A DNA stretch of 64,000 nucleotides from Parvibaculum sp035325945. GTDB lineage: Bacteria > Pseudomonadota > Alphaproteobacteria > Parvibaculales > Parvibaculaceae. The notes below the pieces were generated by a model. It made no database searches. It was given only the letters and a program-made list of their open reading frames with translations, and was not told the origin of the DNA. Below are positions 43,711 to 52,577 of this stretch, piece by piece; the first letter of the stretch is position 1; each line of letters opens with the position of its first letter. The position numbers and the translations under genes are program-made. The stretch lies in assembly GCF_035325945.1 (NCBI RefSeq), contig NZ_DAOKYX010000001.1:186001-250000 (forward strand), read 5' to 3'.

Positions 43711-46239
43711 CTACTTCTTTCCGTTCTCGTCTGCGCGTTGCGCGAAGCGGCGCTGATTTTCGGCAAAGGCGGCAAGCCGCGCCTCGGCCCGCGCATAGAC
43801 GCTCCCTTGCGGGAACTTTCCATCGGGGCCCCGCTCGCCCGCGGGGCAGCCCATCAGCAGTTCGACACCATCCTCGATGCGCTCGATAGGATAGATCGCG
43901 AACATGCCGCGTTCCACCGCGTCGACGACGTCCTGACGCAGCATGAGGTGCTTCACATTGGCGGCCGGAATGAGCACGCCCTGATCGCCGGTGAGCCCAC
44001 GGCGCATGCAGATGTCGAAAAAACCCTCGATCTTGTCGTTCACACCGCCGATCGCCTGCACTTCCCCGAGCTGGTTCACCGACCCCGTGACCGCAAGCGC
44101 CTGGGTAATCGGCATTTCAGCGAGCGCCGAGATCAGCGCGTAAAGCTCGGCCGACGAGGCGCTGTCGCCATCGACCCCACCATAGGATTGCTCGAAGACG
44201 AGGCTCGCGCTCATGGAGAAGGGGATTTCCGGCAGGAAGGTCGCGGAGAGATAGCCGGAGAGAATGAGCACGCCCTTGGAGTGGATGGGGCCGCCGAGAT
44301 CGACCTCGCGCTCGATGTCTAGCACGCGGGCCGCGCCCATGCCCATGCGGACACGCGCGGTGATCCGGCTCGGCCGGCCGAAGGACACCGCACCCATGGA
44401 GAGGACGGAAAGGCCGTTCACCTGACCAGCGACGGCGCCTTCCGTGTCGATCATCACAATGTCGCGCGTGATCATTTCGAGGCTGCGCTCGCGCATCCTG
44501 TCGGCTCGCGCGATCTGCGCCTCGATGGCGGCGTCCACATGCCCCGCCGAAATGCATGCCTTGCTTTCTGACCGCGCGACAAAATCGGCCTCGCGCAGCA
44601 GGTCCTCGATCGGCCGCATGGCGGTGGTGATCTTCTCCGCATCCTCCGCGAGCCGCGAAGCGCGCTCGATGACGCGGCTGACGCCCGACCTGTCCAGCGG
44701 CAGCAGCTCTTCCTTGCGGCACATGCCGGCCAGAAGCCGCGCATAGAGAAGATCGTTCTCCGCCTCGCGGTCGATCTCATCCTCGAAATCGGCGGCGACC
44801 TTGAAAAGCTGGCTGAACTCCGGATCGAGATTGGAGAGCATGTAATAGAGGTAGCGCTCGCCGAGCAGAACGACCTTGAGATCGAGCGGGATAGGCTCGG
44901 GCTCCAGCGAAACCGTGCTGACGAGGCTCAGGAATTCGCCCGGCGATTCGATGACGATCTTGCGGCGGCGCAGCGTGCGCTTCAGCGCGTCCCAGGCAAG
45001 CGGCTCGCGCAGGATCTTCAGCGCATCGAGGACGAGATAGCCGCCATTCGCGCGGTGGAGCGAGCCGCCCTTGATGAGCATGAAATCGGTGATGAGCGCG
45101 CCCATTTGCGGCAGATGCTCGACGCGGCCGACGAGGTTCTGAAGCGTCGGGTGATCCTCATAGACGATGGGCGCGCCGCCGCCGATATAGCCGCCCGTAT
45201 CGGGCTCCATATGAGCCTTCCATGGCGAGGTTCCGACCGAGCGGGGCACATTGTTGTTCTCGACGATCACATTGACTTCATAGCGCCGGAAGGGATTGAG
45301 CGCGCCGAAGGGAAGCGGCTGGCCCTGCGCCATGGCCTGAAGCGCGATCGTCACCTGTTGCTGCTGCTGGTCGCCCTGCCCCGCAAAGATGCCGATATTG
45401 TCGACGAGATCGGCGGCGACCGCCGCGAGCCAGTCGCGCACCGCCGGCATGGTGTCGAAGCGCTGGCGCAGATCGCGCATCGACTGTTCGATGAGGCGTT
45501 CGGCGATCTCGCGATTGAGCTTCGTCACGCGGTCGCGATGTTCCTTCTCCCAGGCCGGAATATGCTCCAGAATTTCGGCAAGCTCTTTCTGCAGGGCCTG
45601 TATCGTCGTCTCGATGCGCTTGCGCTCGGCTTCGGGAAGTCTGTTGAATTCGTCCGGCTTCAGCACTTCGCCTTCATGCCCGTCGCCATGATGGATGGGC
45701 GCGAGCGCAAAGCCGGAAGGCGTGCGAAGAAGCGCGATGCTCTCCGCCTCGGCATTCATGCGAAGTTCCTCGAAAGCCTTTTCCTGGCGCTCGCGATACT
45801 CCTCCTCGATGGACTGGCGGCGGTTTTGATATTCCTCGCTCTCCAGGATCGCGGGCACCGAAATCTTGAAGTCGTCGATGAGGCGCGCCATCCCCTCCTT
45901 CAGCCCGCGAGCCGAGCCTGCGGCCATTTCGAGCACGATCGGCTTGTTAGGGCTGCGAAAGTTGTTCACATAGGCCCAGTCCGAAGGCGCCTTCTGGCGA
46001 ACGGCGAGATTGGCGAGGAAGCCCAGCACGGCCTCGTGCTTGCCCGCGCCTTCAGGGCCGAGAACGAAGATATTGTAGCCATGCCGATGGATCGAGGTGC
46101 CGAAGCGCAGCGCTTCCACCGCGCGCTCCTGACCGACAAGCCCCGGCAGATCCTCCAGATCGGCGGTCGTCTCGAAGGTGAACTGCTTGAGATCGCAGGC
46201 ACGATAGAGGAGATCGGCCGGGATGGGATCGACAGCCAT
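43711..46239 (-). CDS. Lon-like ATP-dependent protease (LonC/YcbZ-type AAA+ plus Lon protease domain)
   Basis: The 842-residue protein has a Walker A motif at residues 61-68 (GPEGAGKH), a large helical insert of about residues 130-300 containing coiled coil and a polyglutamine stretch (QGDQQQQQVT), an AAA+ region with LLGERYLYYMLSNLDPEF, and a C-terminal Lon protease domain with catalytic Ser693 in DGDSASSAE and Lys736 in NDKIEG. It lacks the N-terminal LON substrate domain, so it is not housekeeping Lon. The start at 46239 follows AGGA. Two Usp genes lie directly downstream. Confidence 0.9.
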   Translation of the reverse strand: MAVDPIPADLLYRACDLKQFTFETTADLEDLPGLVGQERAVEALRFGTSIHRHGYNIFVLGPEGAGKHEAVLGFLANLAVRQKAPSDWAYVNNFRSPNKPIVLEMAAGSARGLKEGMARLIDDFKISVPAILESEEYQNRRQSIEEEYRERQEKAFEELRMNAEAESIALLRTPSGFALAPIHHGDGHEGEVLKPDEFNRLPEAERKRIETTIQALQKELAEILEHIPAWEKEHRDRVTKLNREIAERLIEQSMRDLRQRFDTMPAVRDWLAAVAADLVDNIGIFAGQGDQQQQQVTIALQAMAQGQPLPFGALNPFRRYEVNVIVENNNVPRSVGTSPWKAHMEPDTGGYIGGGAPIVYEDHPTLQNLVGRVEHLPQMGALITDFMLIKGGSLHRANGGYLVLDALKILREPLAWDALKRTLRRRKIVIESPGEFLSLVSTVSLEPEPIPLDLKVVLLGERYLYYMLSNLDPEFSQLFKVAADFEDEIDREAENDLLYARLLAGMCRKEELLPLDRSGVSRVIERASRLAEDAEKITTAMRPIEDLLREADFVARSESKACISAGHVDAAIEAQIARADRMRERSLEMITRDIVMIDTEGAVAGQVNGLSVLSMGAVSFGRPSRITARVRMGMGAARVLDIEREVDLGGPIHSKGVLILSGYLSATFLPEIPFSMSASLVFEQSYGGVDGDSASSAELYALISALAEMPITQALAVTGSVNQLGEVQAIGGVNDKIEGFFDICMRRGLTGDQGVLIPAANVKHLMLRQDVVDAVERGMFAIYPIERIEDGVELLMGCPAGERGPDGKFPQGSVYARAEARLAAFAENQRRFAQRADENGKK

Positions 46240-46491
46240 GCTTTTCCTGCGTTGTCGGTTCTGCGCCCAGTCGGACACATGCAAGCGGACGGATCAGGAA
46301 TCTTCATGCGGAAGAAGCACCGCGGCGAAGACCTCATGACACGCGACTCTATGGCTTGAGACTCTATGACGGGGGCCAGCCTGCGGCAAACCCCGGAAAA
46401 TCCCCTATCGGCCGGGCGCGGAGCCCATCCGCGGGATGACAATCCGGTGGCCGCGTCCTAACGTGCACGGCCTCAACTCAAGGATGACGAC

Positions 46492-47097
46492 ATGGCCAGG
46501 CCCGGCCCAAGCAAGGACAAAGGACCGCGCGCGTGGCAGCGCATGCTGAGCGGGCGCAGGCTCGATCTTCTCGACCCCTCGCCGCTCGATATCGAGATCG
46601 AGGACATCGCGCATGGGCTCGCCCGCGTCGCGCGCTGGAACGGGCAGACGAAGGGCGACCATGCCTTCACGGTCGCCGAGCATTGCGTGCTCGTCGATGA
46701 CATCTGCGCGCGGTTCCGTCCCGGCTGGCCCAGCCGCTGGCGGCTTGCGGCACTCCTTCACGATGCCCCCGAATATGTGATCGGCGACATGATCAGCCCC
46801 TTCAAGGCTGCCCTCGGCATCGACTACAAGGCGTTCGAGAAACGGCTTGCCGGCGCCATCCACATGCGCTTCGGCCTGCCCGCCGAATTGCCGCACACGG
46901 TGGAGGAGATCATCAAGCGCGCCGACAAGGCATCGGCCTTTTTCGAGGCGACGCAGATCGCGGGCTTCGAGGATGAGGAGGCGGCGCGCATATTCAGCCG
47001 GCCGAGGGGGCTTGCGCCCATCAGCCTGAAGCCGCTGCCGACGCGGGAGGCCCAGGCGCGGTTTCTCAAACGCTTTGAGGAGCTGACGGCGGCATGA
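46492..47097 (+). CDS. HD-domain phosphohydrolase (YfbR-like)
   Basis: A 201-residue HD-superfamily protein: His64 in VAEHCV and the His90-Asp91 pair in LLHDAPE, followed by a later Asp near residue 145 (KRADKASAFFEA), form a metal site as in the YfbR 5'-deoxynucleotidase group. Substrates of such enzymes are deoxynucleoside monophosphates or related phosphates. It is the first of the plus-strand genes leading to nadQ and nadABC, 91 bases before the phosphatase gene, whose promoter region could lie in that gap. Confidence 0.85.
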   Translation: MARPGPSKDKGPRAWQRMLSGRRLDLLDPSPLDIEIEDIAHGLARVARWNGQTKGDHAFTVAEHCVLVDDICARFRPGWPSRWRLAALLHDAPEYVIGDMISPFKAALGIDYKAFEKRLAGAIHMRFGLPAELPHTVEEIIKRADKASAFFEATQIAGFEDEEAARIFSRPRGLAPISLKPLPTREAQARFLKRFEELTAA

Positions 47098-47188
47098 GGC
47101 CGTCACAAATCTTTGCGCGAATCTGGTAAGCTGCTGACAGAGCGGCGTTTCGCCAGATCTTTTTACGGATTTGTGCTATTCTCCCACG

Positions 47189-47713
47189 ATGATTTACGTG
47201 AGCCCCCTTAGCGCCGTCATCGACGCGATCCGGACCGTCCGGCCGTCTCATCTGGTGAGCCTGCTCGACCCCGAGACGATGATCGACACGCCCCAGGGCG
47301 TGGCGCGGGAGCTTCACCTGCGGCTTGCAGTCAACGACATCGCCGAGCCGAACGACATGCTGGTCACGCCCGGCGAAGGACATATCTCCGAACTCATCGG
47401 CTTCGTCCGGAGCTGGGATCAGCGCAGCCCGATGCTGCTCCATTGCTGGGCCGGAATCAGCCGCTCGACCGCCGCCGCCTTCATCGCGCTTTGCGCACTC
47501 AACGAGGATCACCCGGAAGACGAACTCGCCCGGCTCGTCCGCGCGCGCGGCTCGCATGCCCATCCCAATCGCCTGATGGTGAGGATCGCCGACGACCTGC
47601 TCGGCCGCAACGGCCGCATGCGCGAGGCCGTCGAGGCGCTGGGGCCGGGCCGGGCCGCCTGGGAGGGCGAGCTTTTCTCCCTCCCAACCCACCCTGAACG
47701 GACGGCCCCATGA
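47189..47713 (+). CDS. Cys-based protein tyrosine/dual-specificity-type phosphatase
   Basis: The 174-residue protein carries the CX5R P-loop HCWAGISRST with Cys86 and Arg92 and a plausible general-acid region (NDIAEPNDM) upstream. It is a small DSP-like phosphatase. Start is the ATG at 47189, giving MIYVSPLS. The stop overlaps the nadQ start by four bases (ATGA), so the two are translationally coupled. Whether its substrate is a phosphoprotein or a small phosphate such as a nucleotide cannot be told from sequence. Confidence 0.85.
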   Translation: MIYVSPLSAVIDAIRTVRPSHLVSLLDPETMIDTPQGVARELHLRLAVNDIAEPNDMLVTPGEGHISELIGFVRSWDQRSPMLLHCWAGISRSTAAAFIALCALNEDHPEDELARLVRARGSHAHPNRLMVRIADDLLGRNGRMREAVEALGPGRAAWEGELFSLPTHPERTAP

Positions 47714-48792
47714 CCGCCCCCGCGGGCGCGGCGACAGGACCAGCAAGGCGCGCATCGCCGCGCTCCAACTCCCATGGCGGGCTTGCGACCAAGGCCGTCG
47801 TCATCGGCCTCAATGCGGCCATCGTCACCGTGTCCGAAGACCAGCCCAAGATTCTCGTCGTGCCGCAAAGCGCCGGGCCCGGCGGCAATCCGGCCGGCGG
47901 CTGGGACGCGCTGCCCTTCGGCCCTTTCGACCCCGCCAGGCACCGCACGCTCGAGATCGGCATGCGCTCCTGGGTGCAGGAACAGACACACCTCGCGCTC
48001 GGCTATGTCGAGCAGCTCTACACATTCGGCGATCGCGGCCGCCACGCGCTCGAAGTCGAGACGCCCGGCGAGCATGTCGTCTCGGTGGGTTATCTCGCGC
48101 TCACACGCACGCATGACGGGGAGCTTTCTGGCGCGGCGTGGCGCGACTGGTACGAACATTTCCCGTGGGAAGACTGGCGGCACGGAAAGCCCGCCATCAT
48201 CGACCAGATCATTGCCCCGCTTCTGCGCGAATGGGCGTCGCACCAGTCGGAAGCGAGCGAAGACGAACTCACGCGCGGCAAACGGCGCGACCGCGCGCGG
48301 CTTTGCTTCGGCCTCGACGGCGTCCACTGGGACGACGAGAAGGTGCTCGAACGCTACGAGCTGCTTTACGAAGCGGGGCTCGTGCGCGAGGCGGCGCGCG
48401 ACGGACGCCCCAACGCCATCGCGCACGGCGCGACGAACGAGCCCATTCTCGGCCGCCCGATGCAGTTCGACCATCGCCGCATCCTCGCAACGGCCATGGG
48501 GCGGCTTCGCGCCAAGCTCAAATACAGGCCCGTCGCCTTCGAGCTGATGCCGGCAACCTTCACGCTGTTCGAACTTCAGAAGACGGTCGAGGCGCTGCTC
48601 GGACTTCATGTCCACAAGCAGAACTTCCGCCGCCTCGTCGAAAATGCGGGCCTTGTCGAGCGCACGGGCCGGGTGACGACGCGCACGGGCGGCCGGCCGG
48701 CGGAGCAATTCCGCTTCCGCCGTGAAGTGCTCAACGAGCGGCCCGCGCCGGGCCTGCGGCTCGCCCCATCGAAGAGCCGGGCGAATTCATAA
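47710..48792 (+). CDS. nadQ: NadQ-like Nudix-winged-helix repressor of NAD synthesis
   Basis: The 360-residue protein combines a Nudix-related domain (about residues 20-200) with a C-terminal winged helix (LFELQKTVEALLG, then NFRRLVENAGLVERTG). The Nudix box is degenerate: the segment from GPFDPARHRTLE to RSWVQEQ lacks the complete REUxEE pattern, so it is probably a ligand sensor, not a hydrolase. In alphaproteobacteria NadQ (COG4111) is the known regulator of nadABC, and here nadABC follows directly. A palindromic site precedes nadA. The identification rests on architecture plus context. Confidence 0.82.
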   Translation: MTAPAGAATGPARRASPRSNSHGGLATKAVVIGLNAAIVTVSEDQPKILVVPQSAGPGGNPAGGWDALPFGPFDPARHRTLEIGMRSWVQEQTHLALGYVEQLYTFGDRGRHALEVETPGEHVVSVGYLALTRTHDGELSGAAWRDWYEHFPWEDWRHGKPAIIDQIIAPLLREWASHQSEASEDELTRGKRRDRARLCFGLDGVHWDDEKVLERYELLYEAGLVREAARDGRPNAIAHGATNEPILGRPMQFDHRRILATAMGRLRAKLKYRPVAFELMPATFTLFELQKTVEALLGLHVHKQNFRRLVENAGLVERTGRVTTRTGGRPAEQFRFRREVLNERPAPGLRLAPSKSRANS

Positions 48793-48814
48793 GCAGATAC
48801 AATAGCTTATGAAT
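48785..48814. promoter_or_regulatory. Perfect 10-bp inverted repeat overlapping the end of nadQ
   Basis: ATTCATAAGC (48785-48794) and GCTTATGAAT (48805-48814) are perfect complements around a ten-base AT-rich spacer. The repeat includes the nadQ stop codon. The arms are AT-rich with no U tract, unlike an intrinsic terminator, so a protein-binding site or an mRNA 3'-end structure is possible. Its unit differs from the nadA palindrome. Confidence 0.5.
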
Positions 48815-48859
48815 AATCCAGCAAGCGAGACCTTGCGCGAAATTGTCCTATTTTGGCTG

Positions 48860-48889
48860 TTGACCTCATCTAATACTCAGACGTAGCAT
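48860..48889 (+). promoter_or_regulatory. nadA: Candidate sigma-70-type promoter for nadABC
   Basis: TTGACC at 48860-48865 and TAGCAT at 48884-48889 are separated by 18 bases in an AT-rich stretch between nadQ and nadA. Transcription would begin near 48896, upstream of the palindrome at 48945-48963, which would then act from within the leader. Confidence 0.4.
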
Positions 48890-48944
48890 ATCTCCCCATT
48901 GGACCCGGCCCGACCGAAGGAGCCGGCGTTTTTGATCTCTATGA

Positions 48945-48963
48945 TATGCTCATTCTGAGCATA
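48945..48963. promoter_or_regulatory. Probable NadQ operator before nadA
   Basis: TATGCTCATTCTGAGCATA is a perfect palindrome with eight-base arms (TATGCTCA and TGAGCATA) around TTC. It abuts the AAAGGAGG ribosome site (48963-48970) of nadA. Its position upstream of nadABC and next to a NadQ-type gene makes it the likely operator; repression would block elongation or initiation on nadA. Confidence 0.75.
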
Positions 48964-48975
48964 AAGGAGGCCGGG

Positions 48976-50049
48976 ATGGCAATCACTGGAGAACTCGATC
49001 GCACGGATGCCGCGCGCAAGGCCGAGCCGCGCAAATTCAAGCCGGTCGACATGCCGGACCTCGAATACACGCCCGGCCTCGCCAAGGAGATGGCGCCTCT
49101 CTACGAGAAGGTGCGCAGCGTCATCCCGTCCGTCGAGTGGCCGTTCTTCGCGCCCTATATCCACGCCATCAACAAGCTGAAGAAGGAGCGCGGCGCAGTT
49201 CTGCTCGCGCATAATTATCAGACGCCTGAAATCTTCCACTGCGTCGCGGACTTCCGGGGCGACTCGCTCCAGCTCGCCAAGGAAGCGGGCAAGGTGGATG
49301 CCGACGTCATCGTCCAGTGCGGCGTTCACTTCATGGCCGAGACGTCGAAGATCCTCAATCCGCAGAAGACGGTTCTCATCCCGGATTCGCGCGCGGGCTG
49401 CTCGCTCGCCGAGTCGATCACGGCCGAGGATGTGCGCCTGCTTCGCCAGCGCTATCCCGGCGTGCCGGTCGTCACCTATGTCAACACATCGGCCGAGGTG
49501 AAGGCGGAGAGCGACATCTGCTGCACTTCGTCGAATGCGCTCAAGGTCGTCGAGAGCTTCGGAACCGACAGGGTGCTCTGCATTCCCGACGAATATCTGG
49601 CCAAGAACATCGCCAAGCAGACCAAGGTCAAGGTCATCGCCTGGAAGGGGCGTTGCGAAGTGCATGAGCGCTTCACGCCGGAGGAACTGCGCCAGTATCG
49701 CAAGGACGATCCGAACATCGTCATCATCGCGCATCCGGAGTGCCCGCCCGAAGTGGTGGCGGAGGCCGATTTCTCGGGCTCGACCAGCGGCATGATCAGC
49801 TGGGTGAAGGAGAACAAGCCCGCCCGCGTCGTCATGGTCACCGAATGCTCGATGAGCGACAACGTCGCCGTCGAAAACCCGGATGTCGAATTCGTGCGGC
49901 CCTGCAATCTCTGCCCGCACATGAAGCGCATCTCGCTCAAGAACATTCTCGACTGCCTCGTCCATATGCGCGAGGAAGTCACGGTCGATCCGGTCATCGG
50001 CGCGCGCGCAAGGCTCGCCGTCGAGCGGATGATCAATCTGGGGAACTGA
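48976..50049 (+). CDS. nadA: Quinolinate synthase A
   Basis: NadA condenses iminoaspartate with dihydroxyacetone phosphate to quinolinate using a 4Fe-4S cluster. The 357-residue protein has LLAHNYQTPEIFHCVADFRGDSLQLA (given in part as AHNYQTPEI), the cluster cysteines in IVQCGVHFMAE, IAHPECPPEV and CNLCPHMK, and the GSTSGM ligand motif. The ATG at 48976 is preferred over one at 48946, which lies inside the operator palindrome, because AAAGGAGG is five bases upstream. It is the first gene of nadABC, with 28 bases before nadB. Confidence 0.97.
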   Translation: MAITGELDRTDAARKAEPRKFKPVDMPDLEYTPGLAKEMAPLYEKVRSVIPSVEWPFFAPYIHAINKLKKERGAVLLAHNYQTPEIFHCVADFRGDSLQLAKEAGKVDADVIVQCGVHFMAETSKILNPQKTVLIPDSRAGCSLAESITAEDVRLLRQRYPGVPVVTYVNTSAEVKAESDICCTSSNALKVVESFGTDRVLCIPDEYLAKNIAKQTKVKVIAWKGRCEVHERFTPEELRQYRKDDPNIVIIAHPECPPEVVAEADFSGSTSGMISWVKENKPARVVMVTECSMSDNVAVENPDVEFVRPCNLCPHMKRISLKNILDCLVHMREEVTVDPVIGARARLAVERMINLGN

Positions 50050-50077
50050 CACGCGCGATCCCGCGCATAAGGGGCCG

Positions 50078-51670
50078 ATGCCCATGTCCCACGACGAGGT
50101 TACGGATGCCGGCGATGTCCTCATCGTCGGCGCAGGTCTTGCCGGGCTTTTCACGGCGCTGAAACTCGCGCCTCGCCCTGTCACGGTGCTTGCCGCGGCG
50201 CCCATCGGCGACGGGGCGTCGAGCGCCTGGGCGCAGGGCGGCATCGCCGCCGCCGTCGAGGAAGGCGATACGCCCGAAGCCCATGCCGCCGACACGGTCG
50301 TCGCGGGCGCCGGCACCGTCGACGAGGCGGTTGCACTCTCCATGGCGCGCGAGGCGCCGGCCCGTATCGACGATCTCCTGCGCCTCGGCGTTCCTTTCGA
50401 TCGTAACCTCGAAGGCCATCTCGCTGTCGGACGCGAGGCGGCGCACAGCCACCGCCGCATCGTGCATGTGCGGGGCGACCGCGCCGGCAGGGCCATCATG
50501 GAAGCGCTCGTCGCGGCGGTGCGGGCCTGTCCGTCGATCCGCGTCATCGAGAATTATTCGGCCTATGAACTGGCGCTCAGGGACGGCCGCGTCGCAGGCG
50601 TCCATGCGCGCGACACGCAAACGGGTGCCTCGATCCTCGTCCGCGCGCGAGCGACGGTTCTTGCCAGCGGCGGCGCCGGACAGCTCTATGCTGTCACGAC
50701 GAACCCGCCCCAGGCGCGCGGACAGGGCGTCGCCATCGCCGCCCGCGCGGGCGCGATCATCGCCGATCCGGAATTCGTGCAATTCCACCCGACGGCCATT
50801 GCGGGCACGCGCGATCCGGCACCGCTCGTCACGGAAGCGCTGCGCGGCGAAGGCGCGATCCTCATCGACGCCGCCGGCCGCCGCTTCATGCCCGCCGTTC
50901 ACGCCGATGCCGAGCTTGCGCCGCGCGATGTCGTCGCCCGCGCCATCTTCCGCGAGATCGCGGCCGGCCGCACCGTCTATCTCGACACGCGCAGCGCGAT
51001 AGGCGCGCGGCTGCCCGAGGCATTTCCGACCGTTTACGAGAACTGCATCGGCTCCGGCATAGATCCCGTGCGCGATCCGATCCCCGTCGCGCCCGCGGCG
51101 CATTACCATATGGGCGGCATCAAGGTGGACGCGACAGGACGCACGAGCCTCGAGGGCCTGTGGGCCTGCGGCGAGGTGTCCTGCACGGGCGCTCACGGCG
51201 CGAACAGGCTCGCCTCCAATTCCCTTCTCGAAGCCATCGTCTATGGCGCGCGCATCGCGGCCGATATCGACGGGCGCGCGCTTCCATCCGTTGACGGATC
51301 TTTGTCCGCGCCCGTCCTCTTGGCCGATCTGCCGAGCCCGGCGCTTCTCGTCACGCAGCTTCGCCAGCTCATGAGCGCCCATGTCGGCGTCATCCGGCAT
51401 CGCGACGGCCTCATCCGCGCGCTCGACGAGCTCACCCGCATCGAGCGGGCGGCGGGCGCACGGAGCCTTCTCGTCAACATGACGACGACGGCGCGCCTCA
51501 TCGCCGCCTCGGCTCTCGCCCGCGAGGAAAGCCGCGGCGGGCATTTTCGCAGCGATTTTCCCGAGCCGCGCGAGATTTGGCGGCATCGCACCTTCACCAC
51601 GCTTGCCGAAGCGGAGGCGACTTCCGCCGCCATCGACGACGCCACAGCCAAGACCGGTTCCTGCGCATGA
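50078..51670 (+). CDS. nadB: L-aspartate oxidase
   Basis: NadB oxidises L-aspartate to iminoaspartate with FAD, feeding NadA. The 530-residue flavoprotein has the dinucleotide motif VLIVGAGLAGLFTALKL, the SSAWAQGGIAAAV segment, HSHRRIVHVRGDRAG, EFVQFHPTAI and HGANRLASNSLLEAIVYG, which mark NadB within the SdhA/FrdA superfamily. Two starts compete: the ATG at 50078 (three bases after AAGGGG) and the ATG at 50084 (nine bases after), and the second has better spacing. The stop overlaps nadC (ATGA). Confidence 0.97.
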   Translation: MPMSHDEVTDAGDVLIVGAGLAGLFTALKLAPRPVTVLAAAPIGDGASSAWAQGGIAAAVEEGDTPEAHAADTVVAGAGTVDEAVALSMAREAPARIDDLLRLGVPFDRNLEGHLAVGREAAHSHRRIVHVRGDRAGRAIMEALVAAVRACPSIRVIENYSAYELALRDGRVAGVHARDTQTGASILVRARATVLASGGAGQLYAVTTNPPQARGQGVAIAARAGAIIADPEFVQFHPTAIAGTRDPAPLVTEALRGEGAILIDAAGRRFMPAVHADAELAPRDVVARAIFREIAAGRTVYLDTRSAIGARLPEAFPTVYENCIGSGIDPVRDPIPVAPAAHYHMGGIKVDATGRTSLEGLWACGEVSCTGAHGANRLASNSLLEAIVYGARIAADIDGRALPSVDGSLSAPVLLADLPSPALLVTQLRQLMSAHVGVIRHRDGLIRALDELTRIERAAGARSLLVNMTTTARLIAASALAREESRGGHFRSDFPEPREIWRHRTFTTLAEAEATSAAIDDATAKTGSCA

Positions 51671-52475
51671 TCCCCAATCTCGAGCCGCTGCCCGGCTTTC
51701 TCATCGAGCAGGCGGTGAAGGCCGCTCTTGCCGAAGATCTCGGCCGGGCCGGCGACATCACCACCAATGCCACCATCCCCGCGAGCGCGGAGGCGCGCGT
51801 CGTCATTCGTGCGCGCGAGCATGGCAGGATCGCGGGGCTCGATTGCGCGCGGATGGCCTTCCGGCTCATGGACCCCTCGCTCAAGATCGCGATCTGCAAG
51901 CCGGACGGCTCGGACGTCGCGCCGGGCGATATCGTCGCGGCGATCGAGGGGCCTGCCCGCGCGATCCTCACCGGCGAGCGTGTTGCCCTCAATTTCCTCG
52001 GGCACCTGTCCGGCGTGGCGACGGCGACCAATGCCATCGCCCGCGCCATCGCCCATACGCATACGCGCGTCTGCTGCACCCGCAAGACGACGCCGGGCCT
52101 GCGCGCGCTCGAGAAATATGCCGTGCGCGCCGGCGGCGGCACCAATCACCGCTTCGGGCTCGATGACGCCGTCCTCATCAAGGATAATCACATTGCTGTC
52201 GCAGGCGGCATCACACAGGCCGTGGCGCAGGCCAGAGCCCATATCGGCCATATGGTGAAGATCGAGGTCGAGGTCGATACGCTGGCGCAACTCGAAGAAG
52301 CGCTGGCGGCGGGCGCCGAACTGGCGCTTCTCGACAACATGCCGCCCGAAACGCTCATTCGCGCTGTCGGCCTCGTCGCCGGCCGCGCCGTGACCGAGGC
52401 CTCGGGCCGCATCACGGTGGAAAGCGCCGCCGCCATCGCCGAGACGGGCGTCGATCTCATGTCGTCGGGCGCCAT
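51667..52475 (+). CDS. nadC: Nicotinate-nucleotide diphosphorylase (carboxylating), 3' end lost in gap
   Basis: NadC converts quinolinate and PRPP to nicotinate mononucleotide. 269 residues are visible, with ALAEDLGRAGDITT, the CTRKTTPGLRALEKYAVRAGGG region, NHRFGLDDAVLIKDNH and EVEVDTLAQLEEAL. The frame ends at MSSGA just before the gap, where the family continues for roughly 20 residues. The gene is therefore not broken biologically; the last residues and its stop are unsequenced here. It is coupled to nadB by the four-base overlap. Confidence 0.95.
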
Positions 52476-52575
52476 NNNNNNNNNNNNNNNNNNNNNNNNN
52501 NNNNNNNNNNNNNNNNNNNNNNNNNNNNNNNNNNNNNNNNNNNNNNNNNNNNNNNNNNNNNNNNNNNNNNNNNNN
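52476..52575. other. Assembly gap 2 (100 N), cuts nadC
   Basis: Exactly 100 N. Unlike the other two gaps, the flanking bases show no shared end sequence (GGGCGCCAT before, TTATGGGAAG after), so real sequence of unknown length is missing, at least the nadC 3' end and the leader of the next gene. Confidence 0.97.
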
Positions 52576-52577
52576 TT

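Noticed and set aside
46330..46360. Two copies of GACTCTATG upstream of the Lon-like gene as a regulatory repeat
   Set aside because: The unit is nine bases and 10-15 bases apart, which can occur by chance; the GACTC cores could be CcrM sites but nothing else supports it.
47121..47165. ATCTGG...CCAGAT followed by CTTTTT before the phosphatase gene, as a terminator
   Set aside because: The stem is only six base pairs with a 26-base loop, too weak to call, although it could contribute to a boundary after the HD gene.
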